Origin: an uncultured Ruminococcus sp.
GTDB taxonomy: Bacteria > Bacillota > Clostridia > Oscillospirales > Ruminococcaceae
Length of the DNA stretch: 55,735 bases
Assembly (NCBI GenBank): GCA_900539835.1
Contig: UQDR01000015.1
Span: 1 to 55,735, forward strand
Direction: 5' to 3'
Below the pieces are notes generated by a model. The model did no database searches. It saw only the letters and a program-made list of their open reading frames with translations, and was not told the DNA's origin. The translations under genes and the position numbers were made by a program. Below are positions 22,827 to 30,070 of this stretch, piece by piece (within the stretch, counting starts at the first letter, position 1; each line of letters opens with the position of its first letter).

Positions 22827-23207
22827 TCATTTTGTTGATGTCAACACTTTGATATCCGTGTCAATTAACACCTCTACGCCCTCTGTACCGTCATATACAA
22901 ACTTATCTGTAAAGCCTTTAACGTATTTGTTATTATCGTTTTTAAGCCGTTCCGACTTTTGCAAAGCGTCAAGGATAAACTTTTTTGCAAATGCAACATT
23001 GTCCTTGTCACGCCGTTTATTTGGCTCGTGCCAAACAAACGTGATGTGCACAGGAGAGGCTATCAAAAAATGTCTTGTGTTAAGGATAAGCATTATATTG
23101 CTTTCTATTGATTTTTTAAAATTTGCCCCTCCGTAACGATTTCCTCTGCATTTGTCTATGTACTCATTCAGTGACGGCAGCCGGAAAGGTATTTTAAAAC
23201 TAATCAT
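22827..23207 (-). CDS. rusA: RusA-like Holliday junction resolvase
   Basis: 126 residues with the RusA signature: RLPSLNEYIDKCRGNRYGG at the N-terminus, HITFVWHEPNKRRDKDNVAF with the D-x-DN metal motif, ILDALQKSERLKNDN, and a C-terminal strand GVEVLID. It resolves recombination intermediates before packaging. It overlaps the loader gene by eight bases. Its last codons contain the 19-bp repeat shared with the palindrome near 21815. Confidence 0.85.
   Translation of the reverse strand: MISFKIPFRLPSLNEYIDKCRGNRYGGANFKKSIESNIMLILNTRHFLIASPVHITFVWHEPNKRRDKDNVAFAKKFILDALQKSERLKNDNNKYVKGFTDKFVYDGTEGVEVLIDTDIKVLTSTK
22828..22846. repeat. Second copy of 19-bp direct repeat
   Basis: CATTTTGTTGATGTCAACA, identical to 21805-21823. 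The pair brackets the truncated helicase and the Cys-rich gene, consistent with a past recombination event at this site. Confidence 0.6.
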
Positions 23208-24012
23208 TGTTTATGCTCCTCAATCTATAATTCCGTGACCTGTCCCTGCCGATCGGGATATTGTACTCTCGTGTCCTCTCATAGATACGGCTGCCGACCG
23301 CCTCGTCAATGTCAAGCAGTTCTCCGACTTTTTTCTCACACGAAAAAATCGTTATCAAATCCTTGTGCATGTATCTGTAATTGATTATCTCAAAGGCTAT
23401 GTCTATGTCAGACTGTGTCGGCTGTTTGCCCTGCTCGGTTTTAAACATGTCATCTATGTACAAAACCTTTATACGTTTGTACTCTGCGATTAGATTATCA
23501 AAATCCTCACTGTTGCGCATGGCTTTGAGTTTTACTATCTCATCTCGCCACATCATGTATTTTGCATTGTACCCTGCTTTGATAAATCTGCCTACGATAG
23601 CAGTGCAAATATGGGTTTTCCCTGCGCCGACCTGTCCGCCGATGTAAAACCACTTGCCTGAGCTGTCGCTGATGTAGTCCAATGCTTTTTGCTTAACTCT
23701 TTTTTGCCAATCCTCGCTCGCAATAAAATTTTGAAACGTGTATTGACCAAGCACTGTTGCTAAGCCACTGTCATGTATTACTTTAAGCATCCTCCGTTTT
23801 CCCATGCACTCGCAAGTTCTTATGATTTCCTCTCCGTCAACCACCGTCATAAAATTACCTTTGTTGTGACACTTAGGACAGTCATAGCCTGTTAACGTGC
23901 CTTTGGTTGAGTTGTAGGATTTTACACGGTCAAATGTCATCCCCTGAGAACATGTCTGCAAAGCTATTTCCTTTGCTTTCTGCATAATTTCTGTTATTTC
24001 CATTTTTTTCAC
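23200..24012 (-). CDS. DnaC-like helicase loader (AAA+ ATPase)
   Basis: 270 residues. An N-terminal zinc knuckle (YDCPKCHNKGNF and RTCECMGK) precedes the AAA+ core: Walker A YIGGQVGAGKTHI, Walker B VLYIDDMF, then sensor I ITIFSCEKK and an Arg finger region GSRIYERTREY. It loads the replicative helicase at the phage origin. The start is GTG, or an ATG three codons later. It overlaps the upstream initiator gene by 83 bases in another frame. Confidence 0.85.
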   Translation of the reverse strand: MKKMEITEIMQKAKEIALQTCSQGMTFDRVKSYNSTKGTLTGYDCPKCHNKGNFMTVVDGEEIIRTCECMGKRRMLKVIHDSGLATVLGQYTFQNFIASEDWQKRVKQKALDYISDSSGKWFYIGGQVGAGKTHICTAIVGRFIKAGYNAKYMMWRDEIVKLKAMRNSEDFDNLIAEYKRIKVLYIDDMFKTEQGKQPTQSDIDIAFEIINYRYMHKDLITIFSCEKKVGELLDIDEAVGSRIYERTREYNIPIGRDRSRNYRLRSINND

Positions 24013-24637
24013 CGTCTCTCCTTATCCAGTTGCGGACGGTAAGCACATAGTTTTTATAGCCCTTACCATACTGCTCGCAGTACTCGTCAACTCGTCTGAT
24101 GTAGTCTTTGACTTTAGCCTCGCCAAAATCTTTGATTAAGCTGCTGTACTGATCATCTGACAGCAAGACGTGTTTATACTCGCCGTATTTGTGACGAGGT
24201 GGCTTTCCACTCTCTATATCTTTGTTTTCTTTGTTATCTTTGTTTATCTTTGTTCTTATGTTGTTAGTTGTTTGTTGGTCGTTTGTTAGTTGATTGTTAG
24301 TTGTTTGTTGGTTTACTTGTTGCTCATCTTGGTATATGTTGTAGTTAGTTACCGTAAACACGGTATATTTGCTTGTTGGTTTGATTGTTATTTCGCTTGT
24401 TGATATTAGGTGTTTTACAGCCGTCCGCACATTTTGTACTGACAAACCAAGTTCGGATGCTAATGACGCATAGCTTGCAATTCTTGATCCACGTTTTATT
24501 ATTTGCCCCTCAAATGGTCTATCTTTAAAATTTACAGTCAATAGCAGGTGCAGGAACACCTGCTTGACTATAGGATTTTTGTACCATTCCCAAGTTGTAA
24601 ATTTTCTGTAAAGGATTATAAATCCATTTTCAGTCAC
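23930..24637 (-). CDS. Phage replication initiator (O-like, winged helix)
   Basis: 235 residues. The N-terminal winged helix reads FIILYRKFTTWEWYKNPIVK and continues to LASELGLSVQNVRTAVKHLI. A Gln/Asn/Thr-rich linker spans about 105-130, and a C-terminal helical domain has YKHVLLSDDQYSSLIKDFGE then GYKNYVLTVRNWIRRD. This layout is the standard initiator paired with DnaC-like loaders. The linker is encoded by iteron-like DNA repeats, so the origin may lie within the gene, as in lambda O. Confidence 0.8.
   Translation of the reverse strand: MTENGFIILYRKFTTWEWYKNPIVKQVFLHLLLTVNFKDRPFEGQIIKRGSRIASYASLASELGLSVQNVRTAVKHLISTSEITIKPTSKYTVFTVTNYNIYQDEQQVNQQTTNNQLTNDQQTTNNIRTKINKDNKENKDIESGKPPRHKYGEYKHVLLSDDQYSSLIKDFGEAKVKDYIRRVDEYCEQYGKGYKNYVLTVRNWIRRDGEKNGNNRNYAESKGNSFADMFSGDDI
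24220..24312. repeat. Iteron-like repeats, candidate phage origin
   Basis: Two exact copies of a 19-base repeat (TTGTTAGTTGTTTGTTGGT, at 24261 and 24294) lie 33 bases apart. A shorter related element sits between them, and upstream there is a run of CTTTGTT-type repeats. All encode the low-complexity linker of the initiator. Iterons in the initiator linker are the normal origin design of lambdoid-type modules. Confidence 0.5.
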
Positions 24638-24653
24638 TCAACCCCACCTCACG

Positions 24654-25085
24654 TTAAAACGGTACTCCGTCATCACTGATAATGTCAAAATCATCTGACG
24701 GTGTATTGTTGTAATTGTTGCGTGAGTTTTGCTGATAACTATTGCCGTAATCATTACTTGAGTCTGCTTTCTCACCGGTGAAAGATACATTGTCAACATA
24801 AACTTCAGTAACATAATGCTTTGTGCCGTTCTTGTCGTCATAAGTTCTTGTTCTGAGGTTTCCCTCAATAGCAATCATTCTGCCCTTGCGGAAATACTTG
24901 CCGATGAATTCAGCCTGCTGACGCCATGCAACGCAGTTGATGAAATCAGTCTCATGCACGCCGTCTGCACCCCTGTACCGTCTTTCAACGGCAAGGGAAA
25001 ATTGCATTACGGCTACTCCGCTTTGCGTTTGTTTTATCTCTAAATCATGGGTTATACGACCCATTAAAATTACGTTATTAATCAT
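24654..25085 (-). CDS. ssb: Single-stranded DNA-binding protein
   Basis: The start MINNVILMGRITHDLEIKQT is preferred because of AAGGAGA upstream. The OB-fold has SGVAVMQFSLAVERRYRG, HETDFINCVAWRQQAEFIGK and GNLRTRTYDDKNGTKHYVTE. A flexible Asn/Ser-rich tail follows, ending in the acidic tip ISDDGVPF used for partner binding. The length of 143 residues is usual for Firmicutes phage SSB. It sits with the recombination and replication genes. Confidence 0.93.
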   Translation of the reverse strand: MINNVILMGRITHDLEIKQTQSGVAVMQFSLAVERRYRGADGVHETDFINCVAWRQQAEFIGKYFRKGRMIAIEGNLRTRTYDDKNGTKHYVTEVYVDNVSFTGEKADSSNDYGNSYQQNSRNNYNNTPSDDFDIISDDGVPF

Positions 25086-25449
25086 CTTCGTTCTCCTTGT
25101 TATCAAACATTGTAGTCTGATTATCTTTTATCTCCTCAAGATAGTATTCGCCTGTTTCTTTGTTTTGTTTTAATTCAAACTTTCCTGCAAGCGTACCTTG
25201 ACATTCTGATTTTAACTGCATTTTTGATGTAATTTTATGTGTAAACACAGGCATAATACAATCTCTATCAATTTCAGCCACATAAAATTCTGGCAGCCGT
25301 ATACTCATTTTTACCGTGATATCAGCGTCTTCTACTTCTTTTTTTCGCATTTTCGTTAAAATTTCTTTTAGCATGACGTTAAAATCATTCTTAAATTTTA
25401 CAAATGTATTTGTGTTAATATCCAACTCAAAAGTCTTATTGTTATCCAT
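25078..25449 (-). CDS. Phage protein of the recombination module, unknown
   Basis: The likely start is MDNNKTFELDINTNTFVKFK. About 123 residues; beta-rich middle (ADITVKMSIRLPEFYVAEID) and C-terminal GKFELKQNKETGEYYLEEIK followed by an acidic tail. It lies between NinB-like and ssb genes. The conserved design is seen in other prophages, but I know no function. Confidence 0.6.
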   Translation of the reverse strand: MDNNKTFELDINTNTFVKFKNDFNVMLKEILTKMRKKEVEDADITVKMSIRLPEFYVAEIDRDCIMPVFTHKITSKMQLKSECQGTLAGKFELKQNKETGEYYLEEIKDNQTTMFDNKENEDD

Positions 25450-25460
25450 AAAAATACCTC

Positions 25461-25991
25461 TCATTCCGTTAATTTATATCCGTCTACTTGGTAGTTAATA
25501 TTAAGTGATTTGCAGTCCTCTATAACTGCGTCTATCAGTCTGCTCATTTGCTTTGTGTCATACACACTGCTCCCATAATATGCTACTACGTTTGTGTATT
25601 TAGGCGTCTTGCTTGGCAACGTATCACAAAACCAGCCCAAGCCTTTTTTATCCCATATCTCAATGTATCGATCTACTGCCTCAGTCAGCATACAAAGCAC
25701 TGTGCTCTCTCCGTAATCCCGTATATATCCTTGATATACTCTCTCCTTGCTCTCGTGCAATCTCTCGGCGATACGGTCACACAGCACCCAAAAATATCCG
25801 TTTTGGTCTAAGGTGCGTTTACGCCTGTTATTTTTAACCTCGCATATATATGTTTTGTCACTATCAAGCTCGTCAATTATTTGCTTGCAAGCTGTCGTTG
25901 AGTGAGGGTCAAGTGTTAGCACCAGTTTATTTGGATGACCATAGCCAAATTGTAACTCAGGCTTGCCAGTAAATTTAAATTGTCCTATCAT
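25461..25991 (-). CDS. NinB/Orf-like recombination protein
   Basis: 176 residues. The segment VKNNRRKRTLDQNGYFWVLC, then DRIAERLHESKERVYQGYIR resembles the NinB signature (basic stretch, DQN, helix). A C-terminal helix SRLIDAVIEDCKSLNI follows. NinB (lambda Orf) binds SSB-coated DNA and assists recombinases. The location between HNH/ERF and SSB genes supports a recombination mediator role. Confidence 0.65.
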   Translation of the reverse strand: MIGQFKFTGKPELQFGYGHPNKLVLTLDPHSTTACKQIIDELDSDKTYICEVKNNRRKRTLDQNGYFWVLCDRIAERLHESKERVYQGYIRDYGESTVLCMLTEAVDRYIEIWDKKGLGWFCDTLPSKTPKYTNVVAYYGSSVYDTKQMSRLIDAVIEDCKSLNINYQVDGYKLTE

Positions 25992-26269
25992 AAAAAGCTC
26001 CTGCCTATCAGGGCAATAAAGTCCGCTCTGCTGTGTGTAAGCTCATAACGTCTTTGAGTCTCTTGTTTAAGCCACATATCCAGTGCATGACCGTTATTGC
26101 CATGCACTCCGTCATTGGATTGGTTATGGTGATATCCGCAAAGATAGACTTTAAAGCCGTTGTCCTCGCTTATCCTACGGTTTGCTCCCATAAAGATATG
26201 ATGACAATGCAGATTAGTTACTGCTCCGCAAACATAGCATTTCTTTTCGTCTGTAATTATGCTATCCAT
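25988..26269 (-). CDS. HNH-like zinc protein
   Basis: The start MDSIITDEKKCYVCGAVTNL is chosen because the longer frame overlaps the ERF gene by 50 bases. The motif CYVCG, LHCHHIFMGANRRISED and VYLCGYHHNQSNDGVHGN forms a compact zinc/HNH-like module typical of small phage proteins near recombinases. It may be a structure-specific nuclease, but the catalytic layout is not certain. Confidence 0.7.
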   Translation of the reverse strand: MDSIITDEKKCYVCGAVTNLHCHHIFMGANRRISEDNGFKVYLCGYHHNQSNDGVHGNNGHALDMWLKQETQRRYELTHSRADFIALIGRSFL

Positions 26270-26828
26270 TGAATTCTCTTTTTTTGTAGCAAGCAACACA
26301 TACTCCGCCACACATTTTCAAGATTTCTTGTGGCGATCTGACTATTTCGTGTTTATCTTTTTGAGATTTGATAATAATGCCGCATTCCGGGCAACGTACC
26401 TCATTAGAGGGTTCAACTTGATTTTTGGATGCCGCACTATTTGTCTGATTGTTGTACTCGTTTGTGTCGCTGTCTTTGTTATCATCAATCAAAAACAATC
26501 CATTTAAGGCATACTTACGAGCATAACTGCTGGCAGCTCCTGTGATTTGGCTATCATCCATTCCCTTTTTAACTTCCGCTTCTCTTGCGTATGCTGTTAC
26601 TTTGCGGTTATCACTCTTACTATGTATTTCTGCGGTTGCCTTTACATAAATTCGAGCTCCGACCATAACAACCTCATCCGACAGTATTAATTCACAGTCA
26701 TATTTTTTTAGGAGAGGTTTTACAGCCTCGAGGATATCCTCACAACTGCGATAATTGTAGTGACCAAAATTATTTGTTTGTGATTTAGGCGCTTTTAATT
26801 CCGTCTGTATTGCTATTAATTCTTCCAT
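26262..26828 (-). CDS. erf: ERF-family single-strand annealing protein
   Basis: Starts MEELIAIQTELKAPKSQTNN (ribosome site TAGGTGA). The ERF core includes NFGHYNYRSCEDILEAVKPL, VMVGARIYVKATAEI and DSQITGAASSYARKYALNGL, followed by FLIDD. A C-terminal extension carries a zinc-type site (VRCPECGIII and MCGGVCVACYKKRE). ERF proteins anneal complementary strands in phage recombination and genome circularisation. Neighbours Gp157, HNH, NinB-like and SSB complete the module. Confidence 0.9.
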   Translation of the reverse strand: MEELIAIQTELKAPKSQTNNFGHYNYRSCEDILEAVKPLLKKYDCELILSDEVVMVGARIYVKATAEIHSKSDNRKVTAYAREAEVKKGMDDSQITGAASSYARKYALNGLFLIDDNKDSDTNEYNNQTNSAASKNQVEPSNEVRCPECGIIIKSQKDKHEIVRSPQEILKMCGGVCVACYKKREFNG

Positions 26829-26837
26829 TCGTGTCAC

Positions 26838-27320
26838 CTACTTTACCGACAGACTGTTAGTTTCTTCAATGGCTACGCCCGGTATTTCTTCTCCGGATAA
26901 GATGACCTCTTTTAATTTCGTCTTATTTGGCTTAGGTACTGTAAAAATCAATAGTTCCTCTCTGTCGTGAGATATTGCCCAAGCGCCAAACCTTTCTTCG
27001 TTGACGTTTATCCTGCTTGATTTTCTAAAGCTGCATTTAATCTTAGATGTCTCAAATTTATCTCCGTTAAGCACATTTGCAAGCCATTCCTTGTAACTTT
27101 CGGCTTTACGTTCTAAGACCTTGCGGCGTTCTGCAAGGGTTTTTTCTTCTTCCCTGATTGCTTTTGCTTCGGCGGTCAGGTTTTTAATTGCAATCCCAAC
27201 ACCCTCTAATTTCTTTTCCCTCGCCATTGTGAGGGCATTTAATTTGTCAAAATCAACGATTTCTCCTGTTTCGTTATCCACGCATTCCATTATTGCGTGG
27301 TCTATTTCATATAGCTTCAT
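26838..27320 (-). CDS. Siphovirus Gp157-like protein
   Basis: 160 residues. MKLYEIDHAIMECVDNETGE, a long coiled coil (IAIKNLTAEAKAIREEEKTL), YKEWLANVLNGDKFETSKIK, then a short C-terminal beta part. This matches the Gp157 family of Streptococcus thermophilus phages, which usually precedes recombinase genes. Family notes link it to altered phage resistance of carriers, but the mechanism is not established. Confidence 0.85.
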   Translation of the reverse strand: MKLYEIDHAIMECVDNETGEIVDFDKLNALTMAREKKLEGVGIAIKNLTAEAKAIREEEKTLAERRKVLERKAESYKEWLANVLNGDKFETSKIKCSFRKSSRINVNEERFGAWAISHDREELLIFTVPKPNKTKLKEVILSGEEIPGVAIEETNSLSVK

Positions 27321-27332
27321 ATTTTTGCTCCT

Positions 27333-27512
27333 TTAACTCTCCGCAAGCGTTCTGTTGACGCTCATAATATCCATTTTTTCTTTTAAAGCGAGGTTATCAA
27401 ACTCATCGTTTAGCACCTCATCAATACAATCTGAGCAATATATATCGCCGTTAAAGTGATAACAATCCTCTCCGTCATATATTTGGCGGTCGCACTCGTT
27501 ACATTTACACAT
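27333..27512 (-). CDS. Small zinc-finger phage protein (59 aa)
   Basis: MCKCNECDRQIYDGEDCYHF then NGDIYCSDCIDEVL, a LIM-like CxxC...CxxC arrangement, followed by an acidic helix. Overlaps the next gene by eight bases. Function unknown. Confidence 0.7.
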   Translation of the reverse strand: MCKCNECDRQIYDGEDCYHFNGDIYCSDCIDEVLNDEFDNLALKEKMDIMSVNRTLAES

Positions 27513-27849
27513 CGGTGTTGTCCCCCTTGTTTAGATCCTCCGCTATCTCAATATTAAACGTACCTCTGAGAGCGTGCAATACTTCCATAATCTCAGTTAT
27601 TCTCACATCACTTAAATCATAGCTATCTTTATACATGTGATACCTTTCACGTTTCGCAGGATATGTTATATTACAACACTTTTTAATTTTATCCGGCTGT
27701 TTTTCCATAACAACAAAATGCCCACTCGGGAGTTTACAGCGATAATATGTAACATTTGTTCTTGGTTCGGTAAACCAGATTCTCCATTGTTCATATTCTT
27801 GCAAAAAACGTCTGCGCTCGTTATCATTCTTGAAGTTAAATCTAAGCAT
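27505..27849 (-). CDS. Phage hypothetical protein
   Basis: The start MLRFNFKNDNERRRFLQEYE is preferred (TAGGTGA site); a GTG three codons earlier lies in that site. Reads on with WFTEPRTNVTYYRCKLPSGH. The mixed alpha/beta 114-residue protein belongs to a set of uncharacterised Clostridia prophage proteins. Overlaps both neighbours. Confidence 0.6.
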   Translation of the reverse strand: MLRFNFKNDNERRRFLQEYEQWRIWFTEPRTNVTYYRCKLPSGHFVVMEKQPDKIKKCCNITYPAKRERYHMYKDSYDLSDVRITEIMEVLHALRGTFNIEIAEDLNKGDNTDV

Positions 27850-28048
27850 TGTTGTCACCTACTCTCGGCTCTATCACAAACACTCCGCTTTGATATGTAA
27901 TATCAGCTCCTAACTCTGTTGCTAACTTTGCAAATTTAAGAGCTTGACAAATCACTGGTTCGGTGTTATCATATTCATAGATAGATTTTTCTTTTGTTGA
28001 GCTTGTACAGTTGGCAGACTGTGCAGGCTCTTTTATTTTGTTATCCAT
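27842..28048 (-). CDS. Phage hypothetical protein (68 aa)
   Basis: The start MDNKIKEPAQSANCTSSTKE is supported by AAGGAGG eight bases upstream. The C-terminal half (ALKFAKLATELGADITYQSG, VFVIEPR) is an ordered alpha/beta segment. No family recognised. Confidence 0.55.
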   Translation of the reverse strand: MDNKIKEPAQSANCTSSTKEKSIYEYDNTEPVICQALKFAKLATELGADITYQSGVFVIEPRVGDNNA

Positions 28049-28529
28049 TGTGATCCTCCTTATCAAAATGTATTTTTACAACCTCGACTGCGGCAAGATA
28101 CTCTTTGGCGTATTTGGTCTCACCATGTGTGTCTTTTACCTTTGCAACAAACTCGTCTAAAGTACCTCCAAAACATCCGCACACAACACCGATATCATTA
28201 TCTTTGGTTTTGTAAAATGTCGTGTTACGGTTATATGAGCCTAAGCCTTTAATACATAGATAGTCTGCATTGCCGCAAACCTCTGCATTGCCGTAAACCT
28301 TTGCATTGTCGTAAACCCATGCATTGCCGTAAACCTTTGCATTGTCGTAAACCCATGCATTGTCGTAAACCCATGCATTGTCGTTATGGCTAAGGTTATC
28401 TTCTTTTTGCACATATCCGCCCAGATCTCCGGCTTTGACGTTACCAAAATCAATTAAGGCTTGTATCCTAAAAAGCTTGTGTCCAAACAACATTTTAGTG
28501 TCTGTGGTTAGTTTATATTTTTTTGTCAT
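28041..28529 (-). CDS. Hexapeptide-repeat (beta-helix) phage protein
   Basis: 162 residues. The centre (about 48-92) consists of seven to eight imperfect six-residue repeats of the form (D/G)NAxVY, for example DNAWVYDNAKVYGNAWVY, which should fold as a left-handed beta-helix. The N-terminus (LFGHKLFRIQALIDFGNVKA) and C-terminus (GGTLDEFVAKVKDTHG) are conserved in phage relatives. It is unusual in the early region, where it may act as a scaffold; function unknown. Confidence 0.75.
   Translation of the reverse strand: MTKKYKLTTDTKMLFGHKLFRIQALIDFGNVKAGDLGGYVQKEDNLSHNDNAWVYDNAWVYDNAKVYGNAWVYDNAKVYGNAEVCGNADYLCIKGLGSYNRNTTFYKTKDNDIGVVCGCFGGTLDEFVAKVKDTHGETKYAKEYLAAVEVVKIHFDKEDHNG
28262..28385. 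repeat. 18-bp tandem coding repeats
   Basis: Imperfect repeats of the unit GCATTGTCGTAAACCCAT (18 bases, six codons) inside the hexapeptide-repeat gene. Several adjacent copies are identical, so repeat number could vary by slippage. Confidence 0.75.
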
Positions 28530-28531
28530 TA

Positions 28532-28630
28532 TTAATCCTCCTTATCGTTTTTACTTATCAGGCACAGCACTATCGCTGTTAACGTTGGTGCAAGCATAAT
28601 CGTTGCCGCTATCAGTAATGCGATTTTCAT
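28532..28630 (-). CDS. Small membrane peptide (32 aa)
   Basis: MKIALLIAATIMLAPTLTAI then VLCLISKNDKED. A single hydrophobic helix with a charged tail, preceded by AGGAGG nine bases upstream and fully packed in the operon. Function unknown. Confidence 0.6.
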   Translation of the reverse strand: MKIALLIAATIMLAPTLTAIVLCLISKNDKED

Positions 28631-28644
28631 GGTCTGTGTCCTCC

Positions 28645-28875
28645 TTAATACTTTTCTGCTTCTCGCAGCTCTTGTTTAAATCTTTCATTTAGCAATTTAC
28701 GTTGCCTTGAGTTAATGGCTCGCTCTTTGCAATCCTCTGCATAAATCAACGCCGCAATCACTGCTGTCACTAACAGCAATACCGTAAATCCAACTCCTCC
28801 GCCGATTTTTGCACAGCCATACATCACTCCAACCCAAAGCATTGCTAACAATATTATTTTTGTTGTGTTGGTCAT
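28645..28875 (-). CDS. Small two-helix membrane protein
   Basis: 76 residues. Hydrophobic segments at about 6-20 (IILLAMLWVGVMYG) and 28-44 (VGFTVLLLVTAVIAALIYA), followed by a basic coiled tail (RQRKLLNERFKQELREAEKY). Good AGGAG site. It resembles phage early membrane proteins of unknown role. Confidence 0.6.
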   Translation of the reverse strand: MTNTTKIILLAMLWVGVMYGCAKIGGGVGFTVLLLVTAVIAALIYAEDCKERAINSRQRKLLNERFKQELREAEKY

Positions 28876-28889
28876 GGGTTAGGCTCCTG

Positions 28890-29132
28890 TCATCCTAATT
28901 TAAGTACCTTGCCGACAAAATCGGCAATATCAATATGTTGTTTTTCACAAAGTCGGAAAACCTCGTCAAGCCTCATTTCAAGCGGTTTGCGCAAGCGATT
29001 TCCTACAGTACTCCTCTTTACGCCCATACTTTTGGCAAGGTCCTCATTTGTCTTACCACCCTTGCACAAGACAAGGTTTTGCTTTATGCGGTCCTCAAAG
29101 CTGTCTATTGGTCTTAACGATACCTTTGGCAT
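28890..29132 (-). CDS. HTH protein, phage early regulator
   Basis: The ATG giving MPKVSLRPIDSFEDRIKQNL is preferred over a GTG three codons earlier. Residues 28-52 form an HTH (GKTNEDLAKSMGVKRSTVGN), followed by MRLDEVFRLCEKQHIDIADF. It probably binds DNA and modulates early transcription; target unknown. Confidence 0.7.
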   Translation of the reverse strand: MPKVSLRPIDSFEDRIKQNLVLCKGGKTNEDLAKSMGVKRSTVGNRLRKPLEMRLDEVFRLCEKQHIDIADFVGKVLKLG

Positions 29133-29146
29133 TTCTCTCACCTGCC

Positions 29147-29434
29147 TTACTTAATAGCTCTATAAATTGTTTTTCCATCGACTTTGACCACAGATTGCAC
29201 GTTAACGTCATTATTTTTTGCAAATACAAAGTCTTTGCAAGGAGCTTTTTCATGCTTACTGCAACCGCCAAACTCCTTTATAAAATGTTTGCAAACTTCG
29301 CAAAACTCACTTTTACAAACACCTTGTTCATGGTTTTCTTTTTCATTTAATTGATAACGCAATTCAGCAATTTCTTTGTTCTTACTCCTCAATTCGTTTT
29401 CCAAGCGTAAGATTTTCTGCTTTTTACTAATCAC
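29147..29434 (-). CDS. Coiled-coil phage protein with Cys cluster
   Basis: The GTG giving the reading ISKKQKILRLENELRSKNKE is chosen because GAGGAGG lies seven bases before it. An N-terminal coiled coil of about 40 residues is followed by four to five cysteines and histidines (CKSEFCEVCKHF, GGCSKHEKAPC), a likely zinc site. Function unknown. Confidence 0.6.
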   Translation of the reverse strand: MISKKQKILRLENELRSKNKEIAELRYQLNEKENHEQGVCKSEFCEVCKHFIKEFGGCSKHEKAPCKDFVFAKNNDVNVQSVVKVDGKTIYRAIK

Positions 29435-29452
29435 TTTTATCACCTCCTCATT

Positions 29453-29590
29453 TTACTTCTCATGCAATTCCAGTAGCAGATACATTAACATCAAAAGTAC
29501 ATACAAACGAAATGTATCTGTTCCGAAAAACAAGCCAAACAACGTTACGACATTTGCCGCCACAACAACCGTTCCTTTTATAAACTTCAT
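29453..29590 (-). CDS. Small membrane protein (45 aa)
   Basis: MKFIKGTVVVAANVVTLFGL, FFGTDTFRLYVLLMLMYLLL, ending ELHEK. Two hydrophobic segments with a short polar turn. No strong Shine-Dalgarno sequence is seen. Part of the leftward early operon. Confidence 0.5.
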   Translation of the reverse strand: MKFIKGTVVVAANVVTLFGLFFGTDTFRLYVLLMLMYLLLELHEK

Positions 29591-29620
29591 TGTTTATTTA
29601 TCTCACCCCTTATCAATTTG

Positions 29621-29649
29621 TTGCATATTCTCTCCTTTTGTGCTATAAT
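29621..29649 (+). promoter_or_regulatory. Rightward promoter within the early region
   Basis: TTGCAT and TATAAT with a 17-base spacer, opposite to the early operon and 30 bases ahead of a GAAAGGAGG site and a 66-codon ORF. Confidence 0.65.
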
Positions 29650-29679
29650 ATGATAAATTATGCCGAAAGGAGGATGAAA

Positions 29680-29880
29680 ATGACTGAAACAGTAAAAGGC
29701 TTTTGCCCAGTATTAAATTGTGAATACTCAATTAATGTTAATTATTCGCATATTGCTGGGAACCAATACTTAAAAGCAGGAGCAGACTGCGAATATAATG
29801 CAGACGCTACTCATGATCCTTGTCCATTGAAGAAAGAGTGTCCACTATATGCTTCAATGCCATCAGAAAAGATTTATTAG
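29680..29880 (+). CDS. Cysteine-rich small protein on the opposite strand
   Basis: 66 residues, MTETVKGFCPVLNCEYSINV at the start, with six cysteines including DPCPLKKECPLY near the end. It has its own promoter and a strong GAAAGGAGG site, and points against the surrounding operon. Its 3' end overlaps the convergent neighbour by 74 bases. It may be an independently expressed prophage accessory gene. Function unknown. Confidence 0.6.
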   Translation: MTETVKGFCPVLNCEYSINVNYSHIAGNQYLKAGADCEYNADATHDPCPLKKECPLYASMPSEKIY

Positions 29881-30037
29881 CACCTGTAAACTGGCTAAAC
29901 TTATCAAGCTCATCAAGTTTAGCTCGTCTGATCCATCCGTCTTTGTCCGAAAATTCTATGACGGGTGGATCGACTTTTTCTCTCAAGACATCACCTGAAT
30001 TAAAAGTTTCTTCTGTTACAATAATTTTAATTTGCAT
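29807..30037 (-). CDS. Phage hypothetical protein (76 aa)
   Basis: The start MQIKIIVTEETFNSGDVLRE follows AAGGAGGTGAG. The sequence continues with KVDPPVIEFSDKDGWIRRAK. Second gene of the early operon, directly after the Cro-like regulator. No family known. Its 3' end is antisense to the convergent Cys-rich gene. Confidence 0.55.
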   Translation of the reverse strand: MQIKIIVTEETFNSGDVLREKVDPPVIEFSDKDGWIRRAKLDELDKFSQFTGANKSFLMALKHIVDTLSSMDKDHE

Positions 30038-30070
30038 TTTTCTCACCTCCTTATTAAATTAATCATCACA

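Noticed and set aside
28262..28385. Regular short repeats as a CRISPR array
   Set aside because: The 18-bp units are contiguous, without spacers, and encode hexapeptide repeats in frame.
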